Shown here: piece by piece, positions 24,437-36,600 of the stretch
Layout: each line of letters starts with the position of its first letter
How positions within the stretch are numbered: position 1 is the first letter of the stretch
Source of the DNA: Amphirosellinia nigrospora
Taxonomy: Eukaryota; Ascomycota; Sordariomycetes; Xylariales; Xylariaceae
Length of the DNA stretch: 64,000 bases
Reading direction: 5' to 3'
NCBI GenBank assembly: GCA_004123355.1
Contig: SCHM01000001.1
Span: 2,968,001-3,032,000, forward strand
Program-made: the position numbers and the translations under genes
The notes under the pieces: generated by a model
The model's input: the letters and a program-made list of their open reading frames with translations, nothing else
What the model was told of the DNA's origin: nothing
Database searches by the model: none

Positions 24437-27400
24437 TTAACGGCCCCCTCGTCGCAATCCCAGCGAGCCTCCCGGACTAAACATACTGAACGTATCCGCC
24501 ATCCCGTTTCCTAGGTGGTCTTGCCCTAGCTCGGGCGGCTCCATGTTAAATGGCATAAACCACGCCGAACTCGGTTCCGGGACGAACCCGGCAGGTAGAC
24601 TCTCGTGCCCACCTGGCTCTTCGCGATGAGCACCCGCACCATTCGTATTACCACCTCCACCGGCACCAGAACCATGACCCGCTAACGCGTCCCAATCCAT
24701 TAACGCCTCAGGGCCGCTAATAGTGGTAGGGTCTAGTCCGCCGTACGCATTAAATACAAGTTGTCTGTCCAATTGCGGTAGTAAGCCGGCCTGGTTTGCG
24801 AGCGACAAGGGGAAGAAGTCTTGATTGTACAGCGCGGTAGGATAATGGTGACCGTGGCTGTGGCCGTGGAGTCCGTGGGGAAACCCGCCGATGACAGGTG
24901 AGATGGGTGACATCGCATGGTAGTTAGCGGCGGCGGCAGAATGTGATCGTGCTCGTGCGTTAGATAGGTGGTGGAAAGCTGCTGGGCCATTGGCTTGAGC
25001 ACCCAGGCGAAAATTGCGATGGGCTTGTTGCTGCTGCGCTTGCTGAATGCGTTGCTGAATTTCGGGAAGGCTGGCGCCATTCAAGTCAGTGAGGAGAGGC
25101 TCAAGTTGCTGTTGCTGATCCGTTCGCGCGCTGCTTCCTTTCCTAGCCAGAGACTTCCGCTTCGCAAGAGGTGGTCTACTAGGCCCAGCAGCAACTTCTC
25201 GTGCTTCGTTTGTGCTGGGCGGTGGTGAGAGTTGTGTAAAAAACTCTTCGACGGTGTGCAGTTCAGACTTTTGCTCTAAGACGGCGTCGTCGCCCGTTTC
25301 CTTCTTCTTGCCCGAAGCGGGCTCCACATACTCAGCTTGCGATACGCCGTGTGGGTATCGGTCAAACCAGTCACCATACTGAAAGATGGGGGATGAAGTA
25401 GAGTTGTCGTTCGCTGGTGTTCCTTGTCTTGCTGCATCAGCACAAGTTTTATACTGCTCGCGAAGGTTCTCTTGCATGAAGTGAAACATGCCCCAATAAC
25501 GCTTCATTTTGTGGAGAAACTTGACATTCGTTGCAAGATTTCTCTTTGCTGCTGTTTCTACAGTAGCATTCCCGAGAAGATACCAAAGATGTGTACTGTA
25601 CTAGACAGGAATGCACAATACCCCACGAAGGGGGCTGCGATTATGTATGGTTCTGCGTCCTTGAGTAATTCAGAAATCTGTTTGCCGCAGCGAAAGCTCT
25701 CGAACCAGCTTGTGTCACAAATGTTTGTGGTACATCGGTCTGGGAACCGCCGCTTGGAGACGACACGGCAAAGCGATTCATGAACAAAATATTTTGCTGG
25801 ACTGATATGTGTAAGAATAGAAATTGATTCGCCATCCCTTCTGTCTTGTGCAAGTGGAGGTTCTCGGCGGTGTACTTAAGCCCGTCTGGGAGATTGTCTG
25901 GAAATTCTTCGGCCTGTTTCAGAAGGCAAGCATACCCAGAGTCAGTTTCCCACATCGAATGTTCATCAATCTCTTTCCCGCCTTGGTTTAAGAAACTGAT
26001 GATTCTTCCCCACAACGCAATGGCACGTATCATGTACGCTGCGACGCCCATATTGTCCTTGGCGTCAGACAGTTGGCCCTCGTCCGTAGGCACTGGGTGA
26101 GGGACCCGGCCTTGCAAATCTTCCGTTGGACCGGGCATATCGAGCTGAAAGAGCTTTTCTTTGATTGGCAGTTGTATCCTAACCGTTTCCTCCTTGACGA
26201 ACATTGGTCGATCCGTCCCAGACGAGTTGAAACGATCCATTAAAAAGCAAGCCCACATGGTTCTCCTCCTGATCTCTCTGTCTATAAAACTGAGCTGGGT
26301 GGATGGGTTTGGACGCATAGGGTCATATTCCAGGTCCTTGTGTAGTTGCAATGCATAAGCCATTCGGGTGGCTTGCCCACCTAGAGACCAACTTCTTCCA
26401 CCATGACATGTTCCAAACTCGTGCAAGCCAAGAAGGAGTAGACATGTTAAAATGGTTATGTTTGGCCATTCATACCTTCGGATCACGATATCTCGGGCTG
26501 GCGCGGCCCATTCCTCTCCACGCAGGAAGTTGTTTGTCATGCCAAATTTGGGATGTGTAGAAAACCGCGCTGAGACCGCACACACGGAAAGCACAAGGAC
26601 TGGCGGCAACGTTCCCGCTCTATTGAGTTTGTTAGTGAAGTGACTACAGCAAGTTCAGGAGTTTATACAAACTTTAGCTTTCGTATGTAGCTCGGCTTAT
26701 GTAGTAAATGATAAGCTTGTCCGTAGATATTGTCAAAAAAGACCTCGGCCAGGTGTTCTTGGATATCCTTCGGAGGCAGTGACTCTGCGCCCTCGAAGAG
26801 TAGCTTGCTTTCCTCAGCCTCTTGTACTTGTAACGACGTAGGTTTACCCGAACTGTCCAACCTTGGTCTCGTTGAACCACGAGCCCAGTGCTCTAGTTCA
26901 GCCCCAAAGGCCTCGTCCGCCACGCGTTTCTTGCTTGATTGTTTGCTCTGAGAGAGGGTCCCAGGTAGTACGGGCTTGACCACACCCCGAACTACGTTGC
27001 TAACGGGTGTATCTTGTTCGCTCTTCGGCACAATTTTAATGATTCGATCCTCCATCCTCTTAAGTCGTTTGTCTAACATGGCCATATAGTCAGTCCTCGG
27101 AGCCGCCTTTCGAGTCGTGACCTTGTATACACATGGAATTCGCGACCGAAGACAATGCTTGCATGCTGGCTTCTCCCCGGAACAACGAATCTTTTTTCTT
27201 CGACAAGCAATGCATGCTAGAGGTAACCGCTTTCTTTCCTTACCCGCCTTGGTCTTCAATTCACTCCATGCTGGCGTAGGGTCTGCTTTATTCTCTTTTA
27301 GCTTGCCTCCCAATTCGGTGCCATCGCCAGTTGCGGTCACGGAAAGACCAAAATCATCCGACATATTGTCCTCCAGGGAATTATGTCCATCCTGGGGACT

Positions 27401-27856
27401 TTCCTGGCTGCCATCTTCTGACTCGTCGATGCTACGAGGTCGCTTCAGCGAGGCCTGAGCCCCGGTAATCGGCGTATCATGGCGGCCCGCCGTCGTCGAT
27501 TCCCTCTTTTCTCCGATTGACGGGTTTGAACTAGGGTCAGGGGTAGCGAACAGATCCGTTGTGTGATCGTCAAGGGAGATCATCTGGCCCTCCTCGGTGA
27601 GCTCTTGAAAGGGAAAGGAAAAGTCCGGGAAGTGAGAGGCCCCAAGCAACCCCTGGGTAGCAACGTCACCATTCAGATCATCGTGTTCACTGTGCAGTGA
27701 GAAACCATTCAAGTCAGCCGGGTCGAGCCGGTTTGACTGAGGCTCGGGCTCACGGGTAGTCTGCGCGCCATCTACACCCGCAGGAAACGACAAACTTTTG
27801 CGGCATGACTGATCCGATGGCATCGCTACATAAATGGTTCCACCCTGTTCAGTCAT
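24437..27856 (-). CDS. Zn2Cys6 fungal transcription factor
   Basis: The product has an acidic N-terminal region of about 200 residues, then a Zn2Cys6 binuclear cluster at about residues 215-242 (CIACRRKKIRC...CKHCLRSRIPC). A basic linker and short coiled coil (DYMAMLDKRLKRMEDRIIK) follow, then the fungal_trans middle homology region (LPPVLVLSVCAVSARFS, HGGRSWSLGGQATRMAYAL, RRRTMWACFLMDRF). The C-terminal part is Gln/His/Gly-rich and disordered. It is a nuclear DNA-binding regulator; I cannot name its target pathway. An intron with a GTATAA donor and TAG acceptor lies at about 26614-26668, although its junction does not keep frame exactly. Two single-base breaks, near 25675 and at CCC 25571-25573, interrupt the region between the second and third open segments. 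The open frame starts at 27856. Confidence 0.9.
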
Positions 27857-30800
27857 CGGGATAGAATTAAGAGTAGTCGTGCGAGCGCGCTCCTACACGA
27901 CAGCGGACCGTTGTACACCTCCCACTCAAATTTTCAGATGTGTAAGTCCTGCGAAAAGGCGCCGTCAACTGTCGAACCGGCCTGGTACGACTGGATACTC
28001 GACCGTTACCCTCTCGGTCAGCCGGGCGCAAGAAACCAGGTGCCGTAGGTGGATAAACGAGCGTGTCATGACAGTCGATGGTTTTATCGACGAGGGAGCA
28101 TGCTCGCTCGCGGGTGCGGGCGAAGCGTATTAGAGGATCAGGACGGAGAGCGTCGTGGAGTCGGCGAGGGAGATAAGAAGGTGGTGGTAATTCCCCGGAG
28201 TAGCGGTGCAGCGGTAATCCTTCAAAACCAAGAGAACTTAACGCAGGATGCAGCCTCTAGCGGAAGGATTGCGTCGTCTGGGGGGTAATCTTGTGGGGTA
28301 CAGAGAGAGGCTTAGACAGGAAACGGAGTTAACAGGTGCTTCTGCTGCTGCATGCTGGAGGATATAACGAAAGATCATTGGCGACTGGGCGTGAGAAAAG
28401 AAAACTACCTACCCTAGAAGCCCTGATATCACCTCATTAACCTCGGTAGGCTTAGTTAAAATGTATGCCCAGTCTACAATACTGGCCAGATGCAGGCGGT
28501 AACTCGTTGCCTGTAACGTCTGTGGTTCCCCGCCGATCCGTTGTTGGCGTTTCCGGCTGAGCGGACTGAGCGAACGGTTTTTTGTAGCGGCACAGGCACA
28601 GGCAGGATGTCTCACAGTTGGCTGACAAGTCTGGATGGAGAAAGCCACGCGATGGGGAACCAGGTGGGAAAAGAGTGCCTAGTCCGTGAGAGGACGGCGT
28701 GCGTGGGCGAGTTGGAGAAAAGATGGGACCGTCAATCTTACCCACCAACAAGGATCACCAACTGCGAACAACGAGAGCTCACGCGTAGACAGGGCGTGGA
28801 GAGAGTCACGGGTCGGAGGGCTCGATTGGGTAGGAGTAGTGGTGTTGGACTGAATATGTGGGCACAAGTATAGGTGCAGTATATATGGATATGTAGATGT
28901 ATATGTGTATGTATGTATGCTGTAGGTAGGTATGACTGTGATGTGTGCTGTCTAAGCGCTTATGATGCCTTGGATGACGAGGTACGGTACGCTTCAAGTA
29001 GGTTGTCAGATATTGGCAAGGGGCGGCATGCTATCAATGCGATTGCTCCAATCTGTCCGCCATATTATATACAGGGCGTTGGTGACTTTATAATTAAGGG
29101 GACAAGGCAAGTACAGGCGCACGGACACCCATAACATAACCTAATGACGATGTCTCCTAATCTTGTGGTCCTGAGTCAACGCTTTTCAGCGAATTTTACC
29201 TTAACTTTGACGTTTGGTTTCGCATTATCTGGGACCGGCATTCTTAAGCTACCTATATAGTGTGCAGCATGCTGCAACACTAGCGTGATAGTCGTGCTGC
29301 AGTATTATGGAGAAGGTGGACGTCTCCGAGAAATCTCCTTTTGACTTATTCAGTTGACGAGAGGCCAGTGAGATTGGTGAGATTACAGTAAGGTACCTGT
29401 ATAGATGCCTTAGCTGGCCGCCGGCTGAACCAAGTGGGTCCGAGGCAGGGCAAAAGTACCGACACGGTCATTATTCTCCGTCTAACTTAAGTTGTCCACT
29501 AACAAAACTCGAGTCCGTAAAGCATTTTTATACTAGCCCTCCTATCGATACCTGTTATTACTTGCTAGGCCTCAACTACGGTCGTCTACACACCTACAGT
29601 TACAATAGGAAATCAGCGTAGACAAGCAAGGCTAGCGCACAATGTTCTGGCGGGCAGTAGACCCAAACTCTCAAGCTTATACTATAAGTATATAATCTGC
29701 GAGGCGTCTATCGAAGGGATCGCGAACCACCAGACTACAAAGATTACCTATACAACTAATAAGATTGCCTAATTGCCTTCTGACCATCCTAGAACACTGT
29801 TCCGCCGTCCTCGTCGTATCTTGCGACTTAATAAGGTTCTACTAAGTATTTACCTAAGGTATCTGTTTATATCGCGAGGTTTAGTAGTGCAGTGGTCAAG
29901 TTAAATTACCTAAACATTATCTAAGACGAAGAACATGATGTCGTATAGGAGGCTATGTGTGTTCATATAAGCTAGGTAAACAGTTATGTTTATCTGCTTT
30001 CACTTTCAGATTACCTGGCTTGAAGAGTCAATCATATAGAACCTTACTTGCCATATGCCTGCCTACGTAGGTCCGTAGAACGATCGAGTTCATCTCTGAG
30101 CACTAAGTGGAAGTCTAGCAAAATCCGGGGTGCATAGGTAGGAGTACCTATCTAACCTAACCTAGGTAGGCATTATATGTCTTCGACGTATCTGGTATAG
30201 TGAGGCTTTGCAAGACGTTGCCTGTCTCATCAGCTATCCTAGGTACTGATAAAAAGTAATGTGGTGCTACCTACCTGAGGTTAAGTTGGCGAGGTCGTTG
30301 TCTCCGTATTAGTCTACAGCATGTCGTACAAAGTGAGAATATATGTGAGACACTAGCCTAATTAGGTCTTGTTCATGCCTATGCTTCTCTTCCCGGTCTA
30401 TAAGCGGACTACATGCCTTGTGTCTCATTCGCTCGGCGCTTTTAAAGAAGCCGCCCCTGCGACCAAGATCCGTGCCTACCAGGCTATCAAAGTAGGAGGG
30501 AAGCAGTTACAACCCATCACCTCTTCTGGGCGTGCTTTTTCACCATATCCCACATCATTCATCATTCATCATTGATGAGTCTGCTTGGCTGTATGTTTAT
30601 GTTATCAGACCAGGGCTAACCAACCTACATGTGTACATGCTCACGATGATGTGTGCACTTGCCACCGAACCCTTTCTTGAACAACTGGGGAGATTCGTAC
30701 GGCTATCAGTTCGTGTCTGCCCACTATCATCAGCAAGTCTGCTCCTGGCCCGGTCGTATCATTAAATTGCTATTGGACCGTCTGCTTTGCAAATGCATGC

Positions 30801-33684
30801 AAGCAAGCAGCGGCATGATTGTTCAACCACTTTCTTGGGGTTCACCAACTTCACCAATATCCCTCATGCACGTTTACGACGTGCCGTGACGAACTCTGCT
30901 TCGGCGTCGATCCTCAACCACTCCCACGCTGTCGTAACTAGATACACTTACTCATAGATTGGAGCCTAACACCCTCATGACACCGTCAGCCTGGTGATTC
31001 AGCTATTAGGGGATCTTATGACGATGTCGAGCGGGCAATCATGGTCCCTCAGGGACGGCTTGTTCCGAGAACGCGCTGTTTCGTTCATCTAGAACAATTT
31101 CCGGGCTAATTCTCCCTTGGGTAGATCATAAGTGGAAATCTGGGGTAGTGGAAGACGGCCGCCATTCCCTTAGCAGTCTATCCTAAATCGCTTCAATCAA
31201 TCTAAGGGGTGCACTGTACAACAGACACAAGAATCTTTATTCCGTTACATCCGCCAGAGCGAGCCGAGAACGTGAGCTTGGGGGCCATCCAGCCGAAGCT
31301 CTATATACCCTTTCCAAAGGCTAGCTTAGTGGCTGGTGCAGGTTGAGGATGGTATATGTCGGCGATCACTTCATCCTGTTTGGCCATGGTCGCTTACCTT
31401 CCGCAGCCAATTGACGCTGAGAGAATCACAACTTCGTAGCTTGCGTCTATTGGACCATTATCCTCCTGGTTGTTCTATCCTGCCTCCGCCCCACAAGCAC
31501 CAGGAGGACACATTGGTGCGGATGGTTGCCGCATCTTCTCGGTACGATAGTTTTCTCTAATTTGACGCCTAGCGAATAGTCAGCAATACTTTGATGAACG
31601 CATCCAGAACACCCGAACCGGCGGTTTATACCAAGCGTTAACAACTCCGTTACATTGGTACACGATCATGCAGTCGACAATAGGCCCAACTCAGGCACTA
31701 CTTGAAGACGATACTATGTAAAGCAATGCTTCTACAACGTAAAAAGTCTGCGATTCCGTCTTAGACATGCCTTTAAAAACTATTGTTTGCTATGTGGCGG
31801 AGATCTTCTCTCCACTGTCGAAACACAAAACAGTTTACACACAAGTTTGCTCTATGTTCTGCGCATTAGAACACCACTGCCCATTTTAGACGACAAGATG
31901 AGTAAGGCTTTGTTCAACCAACATCAAACAAACCTCAACACTGCGTCCCATCACAAGGCAAGCTTTTGTTTCCAGCATGGTTTCACGGCATAACGTTGCC
32001 CAGGGCACAGCCAAGACCTGTGGCCAGCAACAGCGCCTAGGCGTCCAATTTGACAGTAGAGCAACCCTAGAAGAGTAGGCATCGGAAACATCATCCTGCC
32101 TTGAACTCGGCCCGTTAGGGTAACGGCTCTAGCAAAAAACCTTGGGTTGGGGTTCAGAAATTCCCGAAATGGCCCAGGGGAGTAAGCTCTTCCGTTTAAT
32201 GTGTCAATGTATTTTGCCGCCCTCTTCTACTTATTTTCACGCAAAGGAGAACCACCGAAACACTTCGAAACGGTGGCCCAATATTACGAATGACGTGCGA
32301 TAGCAAACTATATGTCGCGCGAAAGATATTATTCATACTCCTGCGTCAAGGCGAATCTAAGAGCCGTGTGGTCGAGTACATGCCTTGTTGCAACACAAAC
32401 ACTCACCCGAACACTATACGGCATCTGATTAATGGTTAAAATGTGTGCACAGTATCCTTGAGAGGAAAAAGTAACCGAATATCGAAAATCTCTACATGAC
32501 GGAAGAACGGTATCAACCCAATAAAGGCTGAAGGGCTCCTAGTGGCTAACGATCGTGCCAGGTGCGATAAATGTCACTCCCATTCTAGAGACACAGCCAT
32601 CTGTGCTGTCGCACTCGACGGCGGATTTTGACATACGCCAGGTCTGCCAACGAGTCTTTGTAGGCATCACCGTTTCCTGTCACGAGGCGAGCAGTGAAAT
32701 GCTCCACAATCGGGCAGCCAGTTACCCTCCATAGCCGACTCTCCAGCCGTGGTACTGGTGTTTCTACTATCCGCCTCCTGCAGCATCAATAGCGGCAAAC
32801 AGTCTATCAGCGGCCGGCTGCCCAAGGCCTCTGAATAGACCTTTATGTTGTGGGGTCTGCCGAACAAGCCACCAGGTAAGTCGTCTACCATAGTTCCATG
32901 TGATGATTGTTTCTTGTCAGTATAGATTACTATCTCGATCCTGACTTATAGATCTAACGCGAGGCACATACGTCACATATCATTTACTATAAATTACTTC
33001 CGAGTTGCCCAAGCGGCCGGCTTGCAACACGGGGAGCAGTATTTGCCATAAGAGGTTAGGAGTGTGAGTCATATTTGGGTGACGAAGTCTGCCGTGGATG
33101 TTCTTGTCTAAACCTTTAGGTGTACGCGTATACTCTTACCTTTTTTATTGTTCTTAAAGAAGTAGATATGAATTCATAATAGCAAGGATAGAGACAAGGT
33201 CACGCCCAGGCTCAGACCATCTATCTAAATCCTGTTTCGAATCTAATGCTAGCGTATATCTAATCGGGCATAATAAACAAGAATCAGATTCTCGTACACG
33301 TGATACAACGCTCGAGTAGACGCGACTCACAGAGGAGAGTCCTAAGACGGACAACAACAGCGCACGTAACCTACGCGTGTGAATTTCGTAGTACACACAG
33401 GCATGTCTCAGAATCGATCTATTAGGTATCGAATGAACACCTAACCGCTCTACACATTGCAGAGCAGAGCAGAGCCTTATTAAAAATCTTTTAAATCTAA
33501 TAACAACAAAAAACGCTACCCAGGTAGGTTACACATTACACTATCCAGTTCAGAGCCCGCCAACTCCAGACCCCCTTTATTCGTCTTTTCTCATGAATGC
33601 CCCTCCCAAAGGACGCCTTCGCAATGCAAAAACCACCATCGTGATTTTTCTTATTAAAAAATTTTTTAACAAGAAATACCCCTA
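27857..33684. other. Long region (5.8 kb) without a recognisable gene
   Basis: It lies between the start of the Zn2Cys6 regulator and the stop of separase. Open frames are short and have no family resemblance on either strand. The first kilobase is plausibly the long 5' leader and promoter of the regulator. The remainder shows scattered TACCTA/TAGGTA motifs (30155-30170, 30238-30246, 30269-30276), no terminal repeats, no transposase motif and no obvious duplicated block. Non-coding RNA genes cannot be excluded by eye. Confidence 0.5.
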
Positions 33685-36600
33685 TTACTTCCCGATGTAC
33701 ACGGGGATACCGTAGACGACCACGGCCGCGGCAGTGAGATACTTGAACCGACAAGCCTCCGTCCTCGCCTTCGCGACCGCCTGTACAAGACTAGCCGAAT
33801 TCTCCCCTTTGTTCTTCTCCCTCTCTTTCGCCGTACTAGCCGCAGCACCCTTCTTCTTCTGCTGCGCAGTCCCCTTTCGCCTCGCCGCCGCTTTTCCGAA
33901 GTTTGTGGTATCCTCTTTCGCAAAGGTGCCGCGGGGGAACAGGCCCCAGTCCTCGAACACGGCGGCCGCGAAGCGGTCGATATCGCGGTCCGTTACGTCC
34001 CAGAGGGTCCCGACGACGGCGGGGGATCCGGCTAGCATGTAATCCCGTATAGGCCCGTAGGGCTCGAACTGGCCGACGTGGGTCAGGGAGGCCGAGGAAC
34101 AGCCCATGAGCAGCGCCACGGCGCGGCACTTCTCGAGCTGACGGATCGTGCGCCCCCGGATGTACTGCGCCCCCGACCCGTGCCCGAAGTACAGCATCAT
34201 GTCCTTCTCCGTAAGCGCCGTCTGGAATTCCCCCTCGCTCGGCGCCCGCGTCTCGATGTTGCCCCACGCTGCAGGGAGTGAGGAGAGGGCTTTCCCGAAT
34301 GTCGCCTGCGTGTTTGTCAGGTCGGCGCTCGGGTTCAGGATGTAGGTCCCTGAGTTGATTGATACGTGATGGCCACTGTAAGTTTTGGGGGCGGTGCTGC
34401 TAGCCCCGTCTGTCTCTGGATCGGTATGATCGTCGTGAGACGCCGGAGGCTTTGCTTCTAAGATCGCACGCCGGAGGTAGTCGAGAGAAGGAACACGGGA
34501 AACGGCGAGGCCTTGTAGGCAAGGAAGTGATTCCCAAGGGAAGACATGGAGAGATTTATCGAGGATAAGAATAGTGTGCGTTGTCTTTTGGGCTTTCATC
34601 GTCTCCTTGGCCGCAGCATGGTAGGCGTCCAGGGCATCAAGGGTGTCGATGACCATCTCATCAAAGTGAATTTCGTCGTAAGCATTGGTCTCGCCATGGA
34701 ATTGCAGAACATCGACAACGAAATACAAGAGGTCAGTCAGCGGCTCATACAAATCGACTTCAGCGACCGTAGTATCACCCAAGCCGATAAACAGTTCCAA
34801 AATTCTCGTGTCGAGGTTCACCTGGGTAGCGGGCTTTTTCGTCTTCCTACCCCTGACCTGGCGCCGAGACGGAAGGTACTTCTCTAAGATAACAAGGAAA
34901 GTCTTTTGGAACCTCGCCAAAAGGTCAGTACGCTTTCGGTGCTGCGAGAAAATGCCCTTGAAACCGCCCAGCCATGTCATCTCGATATTATCAAGAAGAT
35001 GTTTCAGGCGTTCGTCTAGTTCCTGGCGCTCGGCCCACCATTCTGATTTTGCCCCCTTCTGACTCATGTCCCGCGCGTCGTGACAAGTGCGATTTGCTTG
35101 TTGTATGAGCTCGAGAAGTTCAGATCGTCCTTGTGGGAAATCAAATACTTCGTTGTCGGCATCCCTCGAACAAGCCCGGTCGAGAGGTAGGCGCAATGCG
35201 AAAGGACTGGATCCGGCTTTGAGCTTGGTAATACACAACTCGTTCTTCGTTTCATTCAGGGATAGCGACACGACATTCCAAGTATTAGGAATAATGTCAA
35301 CATATTCTCTCTGAAATCGATCCATCTCACCAGTGAACCCGAGGCTAGACCGTCTGGCATTAGCATTATCCATGACCATAGGCCAGGCCCCTTTGTTGTC
35401 CCTTGTTGTATCACAGTGGTTTGCCTTCCGCTCACGACGCCAGGTCAGGTTCCGCGCTAGTTCAATAGAGCAGGTAGCATATGCGGAATGACTTGCGCGG
35501 ATATGTGAGGAACTTGTGTTTGCTAGCAAGACCACTACATTTTGCAAGGCTGCAGCAATCCGGTGGACTAGAAAACCGTTGCCGTTACGCGTTGCTATCG
35601 AGTGAGCTTCTAGTAGATGGTCTTGAGCGTCGTGCAAGTTTTCCACGAATTCTCGCTTATCCTGCGGGGTTGAGCGAGGCTTGCGAACTGGCGAGGCCTG
35701 AGTTGTGAGCAACTGTCCGTGAGGGTCCTTATCCCTGACGGCCGTAGCCACTGATGGAAATGATAGGGTAGAATCTTGAATAAAGAGAAGACTGAGTCAC
35801 TGCCCATCTGTGTTAGACTTTGGCCCATGAGACTTATTCCAAGTAGGAAGTGTTGTTGTGAAAGATCTGAGGATAAACTTGAGAGCTGGGCTGCACTTCT
35901 AAGTGCCGTGATCGCTGCTGCCCAGTCTTGTTGCTTAACTAACGCTAGGATTGCGAGAGAGGAGAGATGCCTTTAATGATTTGAGTTGTGTATCCTCTAT
36001 ACAGACTGGTGTCGCTATTTTCACGGGTGCGTCTTTTCTCTTGGCTGGCGTTTTTTTGGCTACTGGTTTATCAATGCGGAGTTGGCTTGGTGTAGTCGCA
36101 GCTCGTCCTCTAGGTCTTAGTGTAGTGTTTTGATGACGGAATTTGTTTTGGCTTGTCTTCTAGGCTGTCCTCGACCACCTTTTCTTCTAGACTAGTCTTT
36201 CGCTGTAAACCCTCGAGCATTGATTCTGCGCTTGTCAAGAGTTGAGACTCGTTGTCTGCTTCTCCAGCTTGTTGATAGATGGAAGCAGCTTTGCACAAGG
36301 CAGTAACCGCCTGGTAAGTTGGTTCTGTGGAGAGCAGTGCGGTTTTAGTCTCTGTTACCAGGTCTAGCGACTTGGCTATATTTTCGGCCATCAATGACAC
36401 TGATGCCACATACGTGGTAGCCTGGGCAAGATAGCCTGATGAGCCCATACTTCTAGCAATCTTCTCAGCTTGTTCAGCGTAATAGAGCGTTTCCTGGTAC
36501 ATTCCAAGATGCTCATAAGTGAAAGAAAGTTGGCGTGTGAAGCGGTATAAAGGATAGACCAAAGCCCAGAATGATGGCCCGGTATTCGCTCGTGCAATAT

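Noticed and set aside
30360-30890. Overlapping plus-strand frames of 60-80 residues
   Set aside because: Short, mutually overlapping and without recognisable motifs; no evidence of a gene.
33000-33063. tRNA-like start (GAGTTGCCCAAGCGG)
   Set aside because: It resembles an A box of a Leu/Ser tRNA but no matching B box (GGTTCRA) or closing acceptor stem follows.
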